From: Paracoccus sp. R12_2
GTDB lineage: Bacteria; Pseudomonadota; Alphaproteobacteria; Rhodobacterales; Rhodobacteraceae
Direction of reading: 5' to 3'
Assembly (NCBI RefSeq): GCF_017744015.1
Contig: NZ_JAGHRA010000001.1
Location: 248,001 to 312,000 of the forward strand
DNA: 64,000 nt
The position numbers and the translations under genes were made by a program. Shown here in pieces: positions 1-8,331 of this stretch; positions within the stretch are counted from its first letter, which is position 1; every line of letters begins with the position of its first letter. The notes beneath the pieces are model-generated. The model worked only from the letters and a program-made list of their open reading frames with translations, made no database searches and was not told the DNA's origin.

Positions 1-322
1 AGAAGCTGACCGGGTTGAACCCGTAACCCGAACTGCGCGGCAGCGTGACCAGCGTCACGTCGTGCGCATCCGCCAATCCGGCGGGGGCAAGCAGACCGGC
101 GATGAAATCCGACAGGGACGTACCATCGCGATGGCCGTAATCGCGGCGCCTCAGCGACCACAGCCCCGGCCTGTCCACCGGCAGCGCCGCGCGGCCCGCA
201 TCAATCGCCGCGACCGGCACCGCCAGATAGGTCGCGCGATACCGGAACTCGCGGGCCACGTCGCCGCGCCGCCCGTGCCATATCCGCGTCGGGATCAGCG
301 CCCCGTTCCACAGATCGGTCAT
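1..322 (-). CDS. DUF1365 family protein (partial, cut by window edge)
   Basis: The first 107 codons are visible and the 3' end lies outside the window. The reading frame starts at ATG 322 and ends at the edge with the motif GYGFNPVSF, which is characteristic of DUF1365 proteins. The start codon overlaps the stop codon of the COG2907 flavoprotein gene (ATGA), so the two are translationally coupled. The function of DUF1365 is not established. In alphaproteobacteria the pair often sits with a cyclopropane-fatty-acid synthase-like gene and an RpoE-ChrR stress regulator, which would lie to the left of this window if present. Confidence 0.88.
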   Translation of the reverse strand, partial: MTDLWNGALIPTRIWHGRRGDVAREFRYRATYLAVPVAAIDAGRAALPVDRPGLWSLRRRDYGHRDGTSLSDFIAGLLAPAGLADAHDVTLVTLPRSSGYGFNPVSF

Positions 323-1632
323 GCTGCTGCAGCCTCCTCGGCCCAGGGGTCCTGCCCCAGCGGCCAATCTATCCCCATCGTCTGCGCGACCCGAAGCGCC
401 GACAGCAACCCGTCCTCGTGAAAGCCGTGACGTGTCCATGCGCCGGCATGATACACCCCGCCCCGCCCCTGAATCGAGGGCAGGCGCGACTGTGCGCGGA
501 CCGCGCCCTCGTCGAAGACGGGGTGATGCATCATGGCGTGGTCGTGGATGTGGTCGGGTTCGAATTCCGGATTCAGCGTCACGATCAGGGGTCGGGGCGT
601 ATCAAGGTTCTGCAGCCGGTTCATCCAGTAGGACAGGCTGATCGGCGCCGCCGGGTCGGGGCGGGGCGCGCGGGTGATATAGTTCCACGCCGCCCATGCG
701 GCCTTGCGGCGTGGCATCAGGCGGGGATCGGAATGCAGCACCATGTGGTTGGGTTGGGTGCGGAACCGGGACAGGATCGCGCGTTCATCGGGATCCGGGT
801 GATCCAGCAGCGAAAGGGTCTGCGGCGCGTGGGTGGCGAACACGACACGATCGAACCGCTCGGGCCCGCGCTTGGTGACGACTGTCACGTCCTGATCGCC
901 GCGCGTGACGCGCAACACCGGCGTGTCCAGCCGGACCTGCCCCCGAAGCCGCGCCAGGATCGCCTGGACATAGGCCTGCGACCCGCCGGACACGGTCCGC
1001 CATTTCGGCTGTCCGCGCACCGACAACAGCCCGTGATTGTCGAAGAACTGCACGAAGCTGGCCGCCGGAAATTCCAGCATGCCATGCGGCGGCGTGGACC
1101 AGATCGCCCCCGAGATCGGCAACAGGAACCTGTCACGAAACTCTGTGCCAAGGCGCAGCTCGTCCAGCATCGCGCCGATACACGCACCGCTGGACCGATA
1201 TTCCATCGCCCGTCGGAAGAAACGCAGGATGTCGCGCAGCATCAGCAGATGGCGGGGATCCATCGCCCTGCGGCGCTGCGCGAACAGGGCAGCCGTGTTG
1301 CCGGTGCCGTATTCATAGCGCCCGGTGCCGAAGCTGGCCGAAAAGCTCATATCCGAAGGCTCGGTCGCGACACCAAGGTGATCCAGTAGCGGCATGAACA
1401 GCGGATAGGTGCGCCGGTTGCAGACGATGAAGCCGGTATCGACCGCAGTTCCCAATGCGCGGGCTGTGCGCGCGTGGCCACCGGGGCGAGGCTCGGACTC
1501 GAACAGGGTCACATCGTGATGCGGGTCAAGAAGCCAGGCGGCCCCCAGCCCGGAAATGCCACTGCCGATCACGGCGATGCGCCGGGGCGCGACCGGCGGT
1601 TTCAGGGAACCTGTCTTGGCGTGAAGGATCAC
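319..1632 (-). CDS. FAD/NAD(P)-binding amine-oxidase-like protein (COG2907)
   Basis: The predicted protein has 437 residues. An N-terminal Rossmann dinucleotide-binding motif GSGISGLG (residues 23-30) is followed by an acidic strand end (LFESE) and the GGHART segment typical of amine oxidase/desaturase-like flavoproteins of COG2907. The frame is open upstream to 1731, but I chose GTG 1632 because a good AGGAGA ribosome site lies 7 bases before it and the Rossmann fold then starts near residue 19. It is followed by the DUF1365 gene with an ATGA overlap. The substrate is unknown. Members of this pair are associated with lipid modification and photo-oxidative stress in related bacteria; that role is inferred here from family context only. 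Confidence 0.88.
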   Translation of the reverse strand: MILHAKTGSLKPPVAPRRIAVIGSGISGLGAAWLLDPHHDVTLFESEPRPGGHARTARALGTAVDTGFIVCNRRTYPLFMPLLDHLGVATEPSDMSFSASFGTGRYEYGTGNTAALFAQRRRAMDPRHLLMLRDILRFFRRAMEYRSSGACIGAMLDELRLGTEFRDRFLLPISGAIWSTPPHGMLEFPAASFVQFFDNHGLLSVRGQPKWRTVSGGSQAYVQAILARLRGQVRLDTPVLRVTRGDQDVTVVTKRGPERFDRVVFATHAPQTLSLLDHPDPDERAILSRFRTQPNHMVLHSDPRLMPRRKAAWAAWNYITRAPRPDPAAPISLSYWMNRLQNLDTPRPLIVTLNPEFEPDHIHDHAMMHHPVFDEGAVRAQSRLPSIQGRGGVYHAGAWTRHGFHEDGLLSALRVAQTMGIDWPLGQDPWAEEAAAA

Positions 1633-1865
1633 GGCGAAATCTCCTGCTGTCGTGACCATCCACGGATGAGGTCGGGAAAAGGATGCATTGAAACGATCTG
1701 GTCCATCAAAGAAAGCGAAATACATCGACACAAGCCGCGAAAGACGCGTCGGGTTGCCGGTGATCGGCTGTCCTGCCGCGAATACTTGCGCGGAACCGCG
1801 CGGCGGGGCAGTCTCTGCGCCCTGAGGCGGGGCGGTCCGCGCGTCGCCCGGAGACGGGACAAGGC

Positions 1866-2894
1866 ATGAACCTCAAGCAATTCGCGGAACTGGTGGGCGT
1901 GTCCCAAACCACCGTCAGCCGGGCACTGAACGGACATCCCGAGGTCAGCGCCCGCACGCGCGCCCGCGTGGTCGAGGCCGCGCGGCGGCACGGCTATGCG
2001 CCGAACGCGCATGCCCGGTTCCTGGCCAAGGGTCGGGCCGCGGCGCTTGGCTGCGTGCTGCCGATGTCGGGCCGGAACGAGATCGTGAACCCGATCTATA
2101 CCGATTTCCTGGCCGGTCTGGGCGAGGAATGCGCCCATCGCAAGTTCGAGATCAATCTTTGCGCCGTGCAGGACCACGAACAGGAAACCGCGTATCGGCA
2201 GCTGAAATCCAAGGGTCTTGTCGGCGGTGTCGTGGTGCAGTTCCCCCGCCATGACGATCCGCGCCCGGCGCTGCTGGACAAGATCGGTCTGCCCTTTGTC
2301 GTCCATGGCCGGGTCAGCCGCCATGACGCGCCCTATTCCTGGGTCGATGTGAACAACCAGCGCGCCTTTCACCGCGCGACCGCGTTCCTGCTGCAGCTGG
2401 GACATCGGCGTATCGCATTGCTGAACGGCGACGATTCGCTGGATTTCGCCACCCGCCGCCGCGACGGGTGGTTGCAGGCCTTGGCCGAGGCGGGCGTATC
2501 GCCGCAGCCCGAACTGGCCCTGTCGGACGAGATGACGACCGCTTACGGCTATCGGACGACGCTGCGCCTGCTGGCCCGGCCCGAGCCGCCGACGGCGCTG
2601 CTGTGTTCGTCCACCGTCATCGCGCATGGTGTCAAGCAGGCACTGGAAGAAGCCGGGCTGCGCCTGGGTGCGGACATGTCTGTGCTGTGTTTCGACGATG
2701 ATCTGTCCTATCTGCGCAATCCGGGGGCGGTTCCGATCTTCACCGCGATGCGATCCCCGGTCCGCGAGGCCGGACGCCGGATCGCCGCGATGCTGATCGA
2801 CAAGATCGAGACGGGCGATCCCACGCCCCGTCAGGAATTGATGGAGGCCGACCTGGTTGTGGGCCGATCGACCGCGCCGCCCTGGGCGGGTTAG
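1866..2894 (+). CDS. LacI/GalR-family transcriptional regulator
   Basis: The 342-residue protein starts with a LacI helix-turn-helix (LKQFAELVGVSQTTVSRALN, residues 3-22) and hinge helix region, followed by a periplasmic-binding-protein-like sensor domain to the C-terminus. Such proteins repress or activate sugar-utilisation genes in response to a bound carbohydrate. A purine-rich stretch (GGAGACGGGACAAGG) precedes ATG 1866. The N-terminus resembles alpha-glucoside regulators of the AglR type, but no sugar transporter or glycosidase lies nearby, so the ligand cannot be named. It is divergent from the COG2907 gene across a 233-base gap that must hold promoters for both; I see no clear operator in it. 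Confidence 0.9.
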   Translation: MNLKQFAELVGVSQTTVSRALNGHPEVSARTRARVVEAARRHGYAPNAHARFLAKGRAAALGCVLPMSGRNEIVNPIYTDFLAGLGEECAHRKFEINLCAVQDHEQETAYRQLKSKGLVGGVVVQFPRHDDPRPALLDKIGLPFVVHGRVSRHDAPYSWVDVNNQRAFHRATAFLLQLGHRRIALLNGDDSLDFATRRRDGWLQALAEAGVSPQPELALSDEMTTAYGYRTTLRLLARPEPPTALLCSSTVIAHGVKQALEEAGLRLGADMSVLCFDDDLSYLRNPGAVPIFTAMRSPVREAGRRIAAMLIDKIETGDPTPRQELMEADLVVGRSTAPPWAG

Positions 2895-2897
2895 GCG

Positions 2898-3500
2898 TCA
2901 CGTCGCGCCGATCAGCCGGGCGCGGGCCAGGTCTTCGGGCGTGTTGACGTTGAAGAACGGATCATCGGACCAGACGGCAAGACCGGGCGAATATGCCGCT
3001 GCAAAGCTGCGCACGCGCCGCTGACCGGCGTGCAGCGTGGCGCGCAGGTCGTCGCGCAGGGCAACCGGCCAGAGACCGAAGGTCGGATGTTCGCGCAGGC
3101 GGCCCGTCGCATCACGGCTGGCGGCCAGCGCAAGGCCCGCCGGCCCCGCGTTGCGTGCCAGCATGTCGGTCAGATCAGCGGGAAAGAAAGGCGTATCCGC
3201 AGCCACGCTGACAACTGCCTTGGCCCCATGCCCGGCGGCCCAGTCCATCCCGGCCAGAATTCCGGCAAGCGGACCGGGATGGTCCGGCAGGGAATCGGCG
3301 ATGACCGGCAGGCCGAAGGCCGAAAACCGCGCCGCATCGCCATTCGCGTTCAGCGCCATCGCGCCGCATTGCGGCTGCAGCCGCCCGATCACACGGTCAA
3401 GAAGCGTCAGGTCGCCAAGCCGCAGCAATGGCTTGTCGCCGCCGCCCATGCGGGTCGCCCGGCCTCCGGCAAGGATGATGGCGGGCGGCAGATCGGTCAT
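2898..3500 (-). CDS. mobA: molybdenum cofactor guanylyltransferase MobA
   Basis: MobA transfers GMP from GTP to molybdopterin to form the MGD cofactor of DMSO-reductase-family enzymes in the cytoplasm. The protein is about 200 residues, the normal family size. It opens with the nucleotidyltransferase signature LAGGRATRMGGGDKPLL (about residues 10-26), and the GPLAGILAGMDWA segment is also typical. The frame is open to a GTG at 3515, but ATG 3500 is preceded by a GGTGGGG ribosome site and places the signature at the usual distance. It lies 3 bases from the end of the convergent LacI gene and shortly downstream of rnr. No mobB or molybdoenzyme gene is adjacent. Confidence 0.93.
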   Translation of the reverse strand: MTDLPPAIILAGGRATRMGGGDKPLLRLGDLTLLDRVIGRLQPQCGAMALNANGDAARFSAFGLPVIADSLPDHPGPLAGILAGMDWAAGHGAKAVVSVAADTPFFPADLTDMLARNAGPAGLALAASRDATGRLREHPTFGLWPVALRDDLRATLHAGQRRVRSFAAAYSPGLAVWSDDPFFNVNTPEDLARARLIGAT

Positions 3501-3518
3501 TCGGACGGACCCCACCAG

Positions 3519-5780
3519 CTATCGCTTGCGCTTGCGTTTCGCGGCACGCTTGACCTCGGCCAGGCGGGACTTGGTGGACATGCGGCGCGGTGCGCGGCCG
3601 CGCTTGCCCTTGGACTGACCCTGCGGCAGCGGATCGCCGTCAAGTTCCAGCAGTTCCAGCGTCAGTCCCCCGGTGACCGGCACCGCCTCGGTCAGGCGCA
3701 CTGTGACGCGCTGGCCGATGCCGATTGCCAAGCCGGTATCGGCACCGATCAGCGTCTGCGCATCGGGGTCGAAATGGAAATATTCGCGGCCCAGGTCACG
3801 GATCGGCAGCAGCCCGTCGGCGCCGGTTTCGTCCAGCTTGACGAATGCCCCGAAGCGCTGGATGCCACTGATCCGGCCTGACATTTCCGCGCCGACACGG
3901 TCGGCCAGATAGGCGGCCAGATAACGGTCCGTCGTGTCGCGTTCGGCCGCCATGCTGCGGCGTTCGGTTTCGCTGATATGGGTCGCGGTCTCGGCCAGCC
4001 TGTCCATGTCGTTCTCGGACAACCCATCGGCCTTTCCGTCGCGCCCGCCGCCCCAGCCATGCGCGGTGATCAGCGCCCGATGCACGATCAGGTCCGAATA
4101 ACGCCGGATGGGCGAGGTGAAATGGGCATAGCTTTTCAGCGCCAGACCGAAATGGCCGTAATTCTCGGGGTGGTAATAGGCCTGCGTCATCGACCGCAGG
4201 GTGCTGATATTGATCAGCTCGTCGAAATCCGTGCCCTCGGACTGCGCCAGAAGCCGATTCAGATGGCTGGTATGCAGCACCTGCCCCTTGGCCAACGTGA
4301 AACCCGACGCCTGCGCCACTTCGCGCAGCGCGTCGATCTTGTCCAGGCTGGGTTCCTCGTGGACCCGGAACAACAGCGGGCGCTGACGGCGGGTCAGTTC
4401 CTCGGCGGCGGCCACATTGGCCAGAACCATGAATTCCTCGATCAGCTTGTGGGCATCGAGGCGTTCACGGAAATTCACCGATTTCACGCGTCCGTCCTGG
4501 GTCAGTTCGATCCGCCGTTCGGGCAGGTCCAGATCCAGCGGCTGACGCCGCGCGCGCGCATCCCTGAGCAGGCCGTAAGCATGCCATACCGGCTTGATGA
4601 CGCTGTCGATCAGCGGTGTGGTCTGCGCATCCGGATTGCCGTCGGCGGCCGCCTGCGCCTGTTCATAGGCAAGGCTGGCGCGGCTGTTCATCATACCGCG
4701 ATGAAAGTTGTGGCTGACCTTGTTGCCCTGCGCATCAAGCCGCATCCGCACCGCGATCACCGGTCGGTCCACCTGTTCATGCAGCGAACACAGATCCGCC
4801 GACAATGCCTCGGGCAGCATCGGAACCACGCGGTCGGGGAAATAGGTCGAATTGCCGCGCGTCCACGCCTCGCGATCCAGCGCGCTGCCGGGGCGGACAT
4901 AATGCGCCACATCGGCGATGGCGACCCAGATCGTCGCGCCGCCGTCCTCTTCGATCTGCGCACCGACGGCATCGTCGTGATCGCGCGCGTCGGACGGGTC
5001 GATGGTGACCAGCGGCAGATCCCGCAGATCCTCGCGGCCCTTCATGGTGGCGGGCTTTTGCGATTCGGCTTCGTCGATCACGCGGGCGGGGAATTCGTCG
5101 GGGATGCCGTGCTGATGAATGGCGATCAGGCTGACCGCCTTGGGTGCGGAGGGATCACCCAGGCGGTCCACGATCCGCGCCAGCGGCAGGCCCAGGCGCC
5201 CCTTGGGTCCGGCCTGTTCGGCCTGCACCAGTTCGCCCGGCTGCGCGCCAAGCGTGGCGTCGGGGCGGACCCGCCATTCCTTGTCCTGCCCCTTGTCGAT
5301 CGGCACGATGCGGCCGCCCTCGGTCTCTTTCCGGAAGATGCCGACGATGCGGTTCGGCGTCGCGGTGATGCGGCGCATCAGCCGCGCCTGATACTGATGA
5401 TCCTCGCCATGCACCTCGACCAGACGGGCCAGGAAACGCTCGCCCCGTCCCAGCGCCGGATCGGTCTGGCGCGGCGTATACAGGATCTTCGGCATCGGCC
5501 CTTCGCCGCGCCATTCCAGCGGACGCGCGAACAGATCGCCCGACCCGTCGGGGGCCAGCAATTCCAGAACTGTCACCGGCGGCAGCTTCTCGGCGTCCAT
5601 ATAGTGGCGGCGCCGACGTTCCAGATGACCCTCGGCCTCCAGTTCCTTCAGCAGCCGCTTCAGCTCGATCCGCTGCGCGCCCTTGATCCCGAACGCCTTG
5701 GCGATGTCGCGCTTGGAATTGGCGTCGGGATGATCGGCGACCCAATCCATGATCTGCTGCTTGCTGGGTATCTGGGTCAT
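3519..5780 (-). CDS. rnr: ribonuclease R (3'-5' exoribonuclease)
   Basis: RNase R degrades structured RNA processively from the 3' end. The 753-residue protein has an N-terminal winged-helix-like segment (residues 1-60), cold-shock-like OB domains, and the RNB catalytic domain with the metal-binding motif DPSDARDHDDA near residue 261. A C-terminal S1 domain (GRISGIQRFGAFVKLDETG, about residues 635-655) is followed by a strongly basic tail ending KRAAKRKRKR, which is typical for RNA binding by RNase R. The RNB aspartates are intact. The mobA gene follows closely on the same strand. Confidence 0.96.
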   Translation of the reverse strand: MTQIPSKQQIMDWVADHPDANSKRDIAKAFGIKGAQRIELKRLLKELEAEGHLERRRRHYMDAEKLPPVTVLELLAPDGSGDLFARPLEWRGEGPMPKILYTPRQTDPALGRGERFLARLVEVHGEDHQYQARLMRRITATPNRIVGIFRKETEGGRIVPIDKGQDKEWRVRPDATLGAQPGELVQAEQAGPKGRLGLPLARIVDRLGDPSAPKAVSLIAIHQHGIPDEFPARVIDEAESQKPATMKGREDLRDLPLVTIDPSDARDHDDAVGAQIEEDGGATIWVAIADVAHYVRPGSALDREAWTRGNSTYFPDRVVPMLPEALSADLCSLHEQVDRPVIAVRMRLDAQGNKVSHNFHRGMMNSRASLAYEQAQAAADGNPDAQTTPLIDSVIKPVWHAYGLLRDARARRQPLDLDLPERRIELTQDGRVKSVNFRERLDAHKLIEEFMVLANVAAAEELTRRQRPLLFRVHEEPSLDKIDALREVAQASGFTLAKGQVLHTSHLNRLLAQSEGTDFDELINISTLRSMTQAYYHPENYGHFGLALKSYAHFTSPIRRYSDLIVHRALITAHGWGGGRDGKADGLSENDMDRLAETATHISETERRSMAAERDTTDRYLAAYLADRVGAEMSGRISGIQRFGAFVKLDETGADGLLPIRDLGREYFHFDPDAQTLIGADTGLAIGIGQRVTVRLTEAVPVTGGLTLELLELDGDPLPQGQSKGKRGRAPRRMSTKSRLAEVKRAAKRKRKR

Positions 5781-5824
5781 GGAACTTGCCTAACAGAGAT
5801 GGCTGCGAAGCGCAGCAGGGGGCA

Positions 5825-6241
5825 TCACAATTCGCGGATCATGTCGCGATGCGGGATTCCCGCGTCGTCGTATATGGGGCCGTCGACCACGAATCCCAGA
5901 CTTTCATAGAAGCCGATCGCATGGGTCTGCGCGCCCAGCTTCACGATCGTCAGACCGGGACGCGCACGCAGCACATCCATGCCGGCGCGGATCAACTGCC
6001 TGCCAAGCCCGGTGCCGCGGGCCACGGGCAGCACGCAGACCCGGCCGATCTTGCCCACCTCGCCCTGGGTCAGGATCCGGGCGGTGCCGACCGGCGCGCC
6101 TTCCTGCCATGCCAGCAGATGGATCGCCTGCCCGTCCAGATCGTCCCATTCGTCCTCTTCGCGGATCCCCTGTTCGTCGATGAAAACCGCGCGGCGCAGG
6201 GCGCGGCAGGTGTCGATATCCTCGGTCGTTTCGATCCTCAT
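5825..6241 (-). CDS. GNAT family N-acetyltransferase
   Basis: The 138-residue protein consists of a single GNAT domain. The N-terminal RRAVFIDEQGI segment and the acetyl-CoA-binding motif A (GRVCVLPVARGTGLGRQLI, about residues 69-87) are clear, and FYESLGF near the C-terminus matches motif B. The closest recognisable type is the YjcF/ElaA-like group of small acetyltransferases; the substrate is unknown. It lies 7 bases downstream of dapE and about 45 bases upstream of rnr on the same strand, so it may be co-transcribed with dapE. Confidence 0.88.
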   Translation of the reverse strand: MRIETTEDIDTCRALRRAVFIDEQGIREEDEWDDLDGQAIHLLAWQEGAPVGTARILTQGEVGKIGRVCVLPVARGTGLGRQLIRAGMDVLRARPGLTIVKLGAQTHAIGFYESLGFVVDGPIYDDAGIPHRDMIREL

Positions 6242-6248
6242 CCGGGCC

Positions 6249-7385
6249 TCATTCGAAATATCTTTCCAGAATGCGTTGATAGATGTCCTTCAACTGCCCG
6301 ACCTGCGCGACGGGCACGCGTTCATCGACCTGATGCATGAAGCGCCCGACAAGCCCGAATTCCACGACCGGACAGTGATCCTTGACGAAGCGCGCATCCG
6401 ATGTCCCGCCCGAGGTGGACAGTTCGGGCCGCCGCCCGGTCTGCCCGGCGACGACATCGCGCACCAGATCGACGAAGGGACCGGGCTGGGTCAGGAACGC
6501 CTCGCCCGAGATATCGGCCTGAACCGTCAGCGCGACGCCAGTTTGGTCGCTGATATCGCGGGCACGTCGGGTCAGATCGGCGGTCAGCGAATCCCCGCTA
6601 TGCAGGTCGTTGAAGCGGATATTCACGACCGCGGTCGCGGTTTCGGGAATGACATTCGATGCCGGGTTGCCGCAGTCGATCGAGGTGATCTGCAGACCCG
6701 AGGGATCGAAATGGTCCGTTCCATCGTCCAGCGGCGCGGCGATCAGATCGTTCAGATAAAGGGTCAGCGCATGCAGCGGGTTTCTGGCGCGGTGCGGATA
6801 GGCGGCATGACCCTGCACCCCCTTGGCCTTTATCCGGAACGTCGCCGAACCGCGGCGCCCGATCTTCATCATCTCGCCCATCTCGCTGGGGTTCGACGGC
6901 TCGCCCACGATGCAGACATCCATCCGCTCGCCCTGTTCGGCCATCCAGTCGAGGATCGCGATGGTGCCGTCCTTCGACGGCCCTTCCTCGTCGCCGGTGA
7001 TGGTCAGGATCACGGCGCCGTCGGGCGGCGTCTGGGAGACGAAGTCGATCGCGGCGGCGACGAAGGCGGCGACGCCGGATTTCATGTCGGTCGCGCCGCG
7101 CCCCCAGATCGTGCCGTCCTCGACATGGCCGGAAAAGGGCGGGTGCGTCCACGATCCCAGATCGCCGGGCGGCACCACGTCGGTATGGCCGTTGAAGCCT
7201 ATGCTGCGCGCGCCCTTCGCGCCCCAGCGCGCGAACAGGTTGGCGGTGTCGCCACGATCGACGCGATGCACCTCGAACCCGGCTGCGCGCAACATGTCTT
7301 CCAACAGGACCAGCGCGCCGCCCTCTTCGGGGGTCACGGACGGGCATCGGATCAGGCGGGCGGTCAGGTCTGCGGCGTCGGTCAT
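6249..7385 (-). CDS. dapE: succinyl-diaminopimelate desuccinylase
   Basis: DapE hydrolyses N-succinyl-LL-diaminopimelate in the lysine and meso-diaminopimelate pathway, which supplies peptidoglycan. The protein has 378 residues, the usual length. It shows the M20 metallopeptidase metal motifs [13 protein letters not shown] (about residue 65) and TGDEEGPS (about residue 130), and the dimerisation-domain segment [15 protein letters not shown]. The TSUP gene starts 2 bases away, so the two are probably one transcript. The later pathway gene lysA is elsewhere in this window. Confidence 0.95.
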   Translation of the reverse strand: MTDAADLTARLIRCPSVTPEEGGALVLLEDMLRAAGFEVHRVDRGDTANLFARWGAKGARSIGFNGHTDVVPPGDLGSWTHPPFSGHVEDGTIWGRGATDMKSGVAAFVAAAIDFVSQTPPDGAVILTITGDEEGPSKDGTIAILDWMAEQGERMDVCIVGEPSNPSEMGEMMKIGRRGSATFRIKAKGVQGHAAYPHRARNPLHALTLYLNDLIAAPLDDGTDHFDPSGLQITSIDCGNPASNVIPETATAVVNIRFNDLHSGDSLTADLTRRARDISDQTGVALTVQADISGEAFLTQPGPFVDLVRDVVAGQTGRRPELSTSGGTSDARFVKDHCPVVEFGLVGRFMHQVDERVPVAQVGQLKDIYQRILERYFE

Positions 7386-7386
7386 G

Positions 7387-8151
7387 TCATATCCAGAAAT
7401 CGAGAGCTCGGCGCACGAGGTTCAGCCCGGTCAGCACCAGCAGTATCAGCGTCCAGCGCCGAAACTGCACCACATCCAGCCGGTCCTGCAAGGCAAAGCC
7501 CGCCAGCATCCCGGCAACGGCCGGCACACACAGGATCGCCGAAAGCGGCACCGTCTGCGCATTCAGCACGCCCGAGGCCAGATGCGCCGCCATCAGCACC
7601 ACGGCACCCAGCAGGAACACCACGCCCTGAACGCGCACCTGTTCGCGCTTGTCAACGCCCAGAGACAGCAGAAGAACGATCAGCGGCGGCCCCCAGATGC
7701 CCGAGATCCCGCCGTAAAGACCACCGATGATCCCGGTTCCGATCTCGGCCCGCCGACGATGATCGACCGGCAGCGCCAGCGACCGGCCCGACAGTTGCCA
7801 CAGCGCAAACCCCACGATCGGCACACCCAGCATTGCATACATGACGCCTTGCGGGATCGCCCGAGCAAACCCGGCCGAAATCGCGATGAAGATCAGCACC
7901 ATCGCGATATGCCAGCGGAAATTCATCGCCGACCCATATGCCGCACCGGTCCCCTGACGGAACGCCTGTTGCACGTTGGTCAACAGCGTCGGCAGGATCA
8001 GCGCCGCCAGCGCGGTCGTCGCCGGCAGGATCGAACCAAAGGCCGACAGCATGATCATCGGCATCGCGAACCCGACCGCACCCTTCACGAAGCCCGCGAA
8101 AAGCGTGATCAGAACCACCGCCCAGAACTGCCAGATCTCAAGCCCGAACAT
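7387..8151 (-). CDS. TSUP/TauE-SafE family membrane transporter
   Basis: The 254-residue protein is almost entirely hydrophobic, with about eight predicted membrane helices and the glycine-rich repeats [13 protein letters not shown] (near residue 20) and [22 protein letters not shown] (about residues 137-158) that mark the TauE/SafE (sulfite exporter) family. Family members export sulfite, sulfoacetate or other organosulfur anions, but the substrate cannot be read from sequence. It is the first gene of the run that continues into dapE. It is divergent from mcd across a 180-base gap. Confidence 0.9.
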   Translation of the reverse strand: MFGLEIWQFWAVVLITLFAGFVKGAVGFAMPMIMLSAFGSILPATTALAALILPTLLTNVQQAFRQGTGAAYGSAMNFRWHIAMVLIFIAISAGFARAIPQGVMYAMLGVPIVGFALWQLSGRSLALPVDHRRRAEIGTGIIGGLYGGISGIWGPPLIVLLLSLGVDKREQVRVQGVVFLLGAVVLMAAHLASGVLNAQTVPLSAILCVPAVAGMLAGFALQDRLDVVQFRRWTLILLVLTGLNLVRRALDFWI

Positions 8152-8299
8152 GCGCGCACGCTATGCCGCGCGGTCGGGAAAGGAAATGCCGCTTCTTCTT
8201 TGCCACGACACTCATGATCGGGCGAAACGGGCGAGACATTTTCAGTCGGAAAACCATATCTTCACGCATTATAGTTGCGCTGCGACTGCGAAAGCACTA

Positions 8300-8314
8300 G
8301 CAATGCTGCATTGC
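8300..8314. promoter_or_regulatory. candidate operator dyad upstream of mcd
   Basis: The 15-base sequence GCAATGCTGCATTGC is a perfect inverted repeat (6-base arms, 3-base spacer) ending 17 bases before the mcd start. Its position fits a repressor or activator site. Ethylmalonyl-CoA pathway and propionyl-CoA genes are known to be controlled by acyl-CoA-sensing ScfR-type regulators in related bacteria. A link to such a regulator is speculation. Confidence 0.35.
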
Positions 8315-8331
8315 CGCAAGAGGACGAATCG

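Noticed and set aside
1866..2894. Naming the LacI-type regulator AglR
   Set aside because: The N-terminus is suggestive, but no alpha-glucoside transport or hydrolase genes are nearby.
3978..5909. 643-codon open frame antisense to rnr
   Set aside because: The opposite strand encodes a full-length RNase R with intact motifs.
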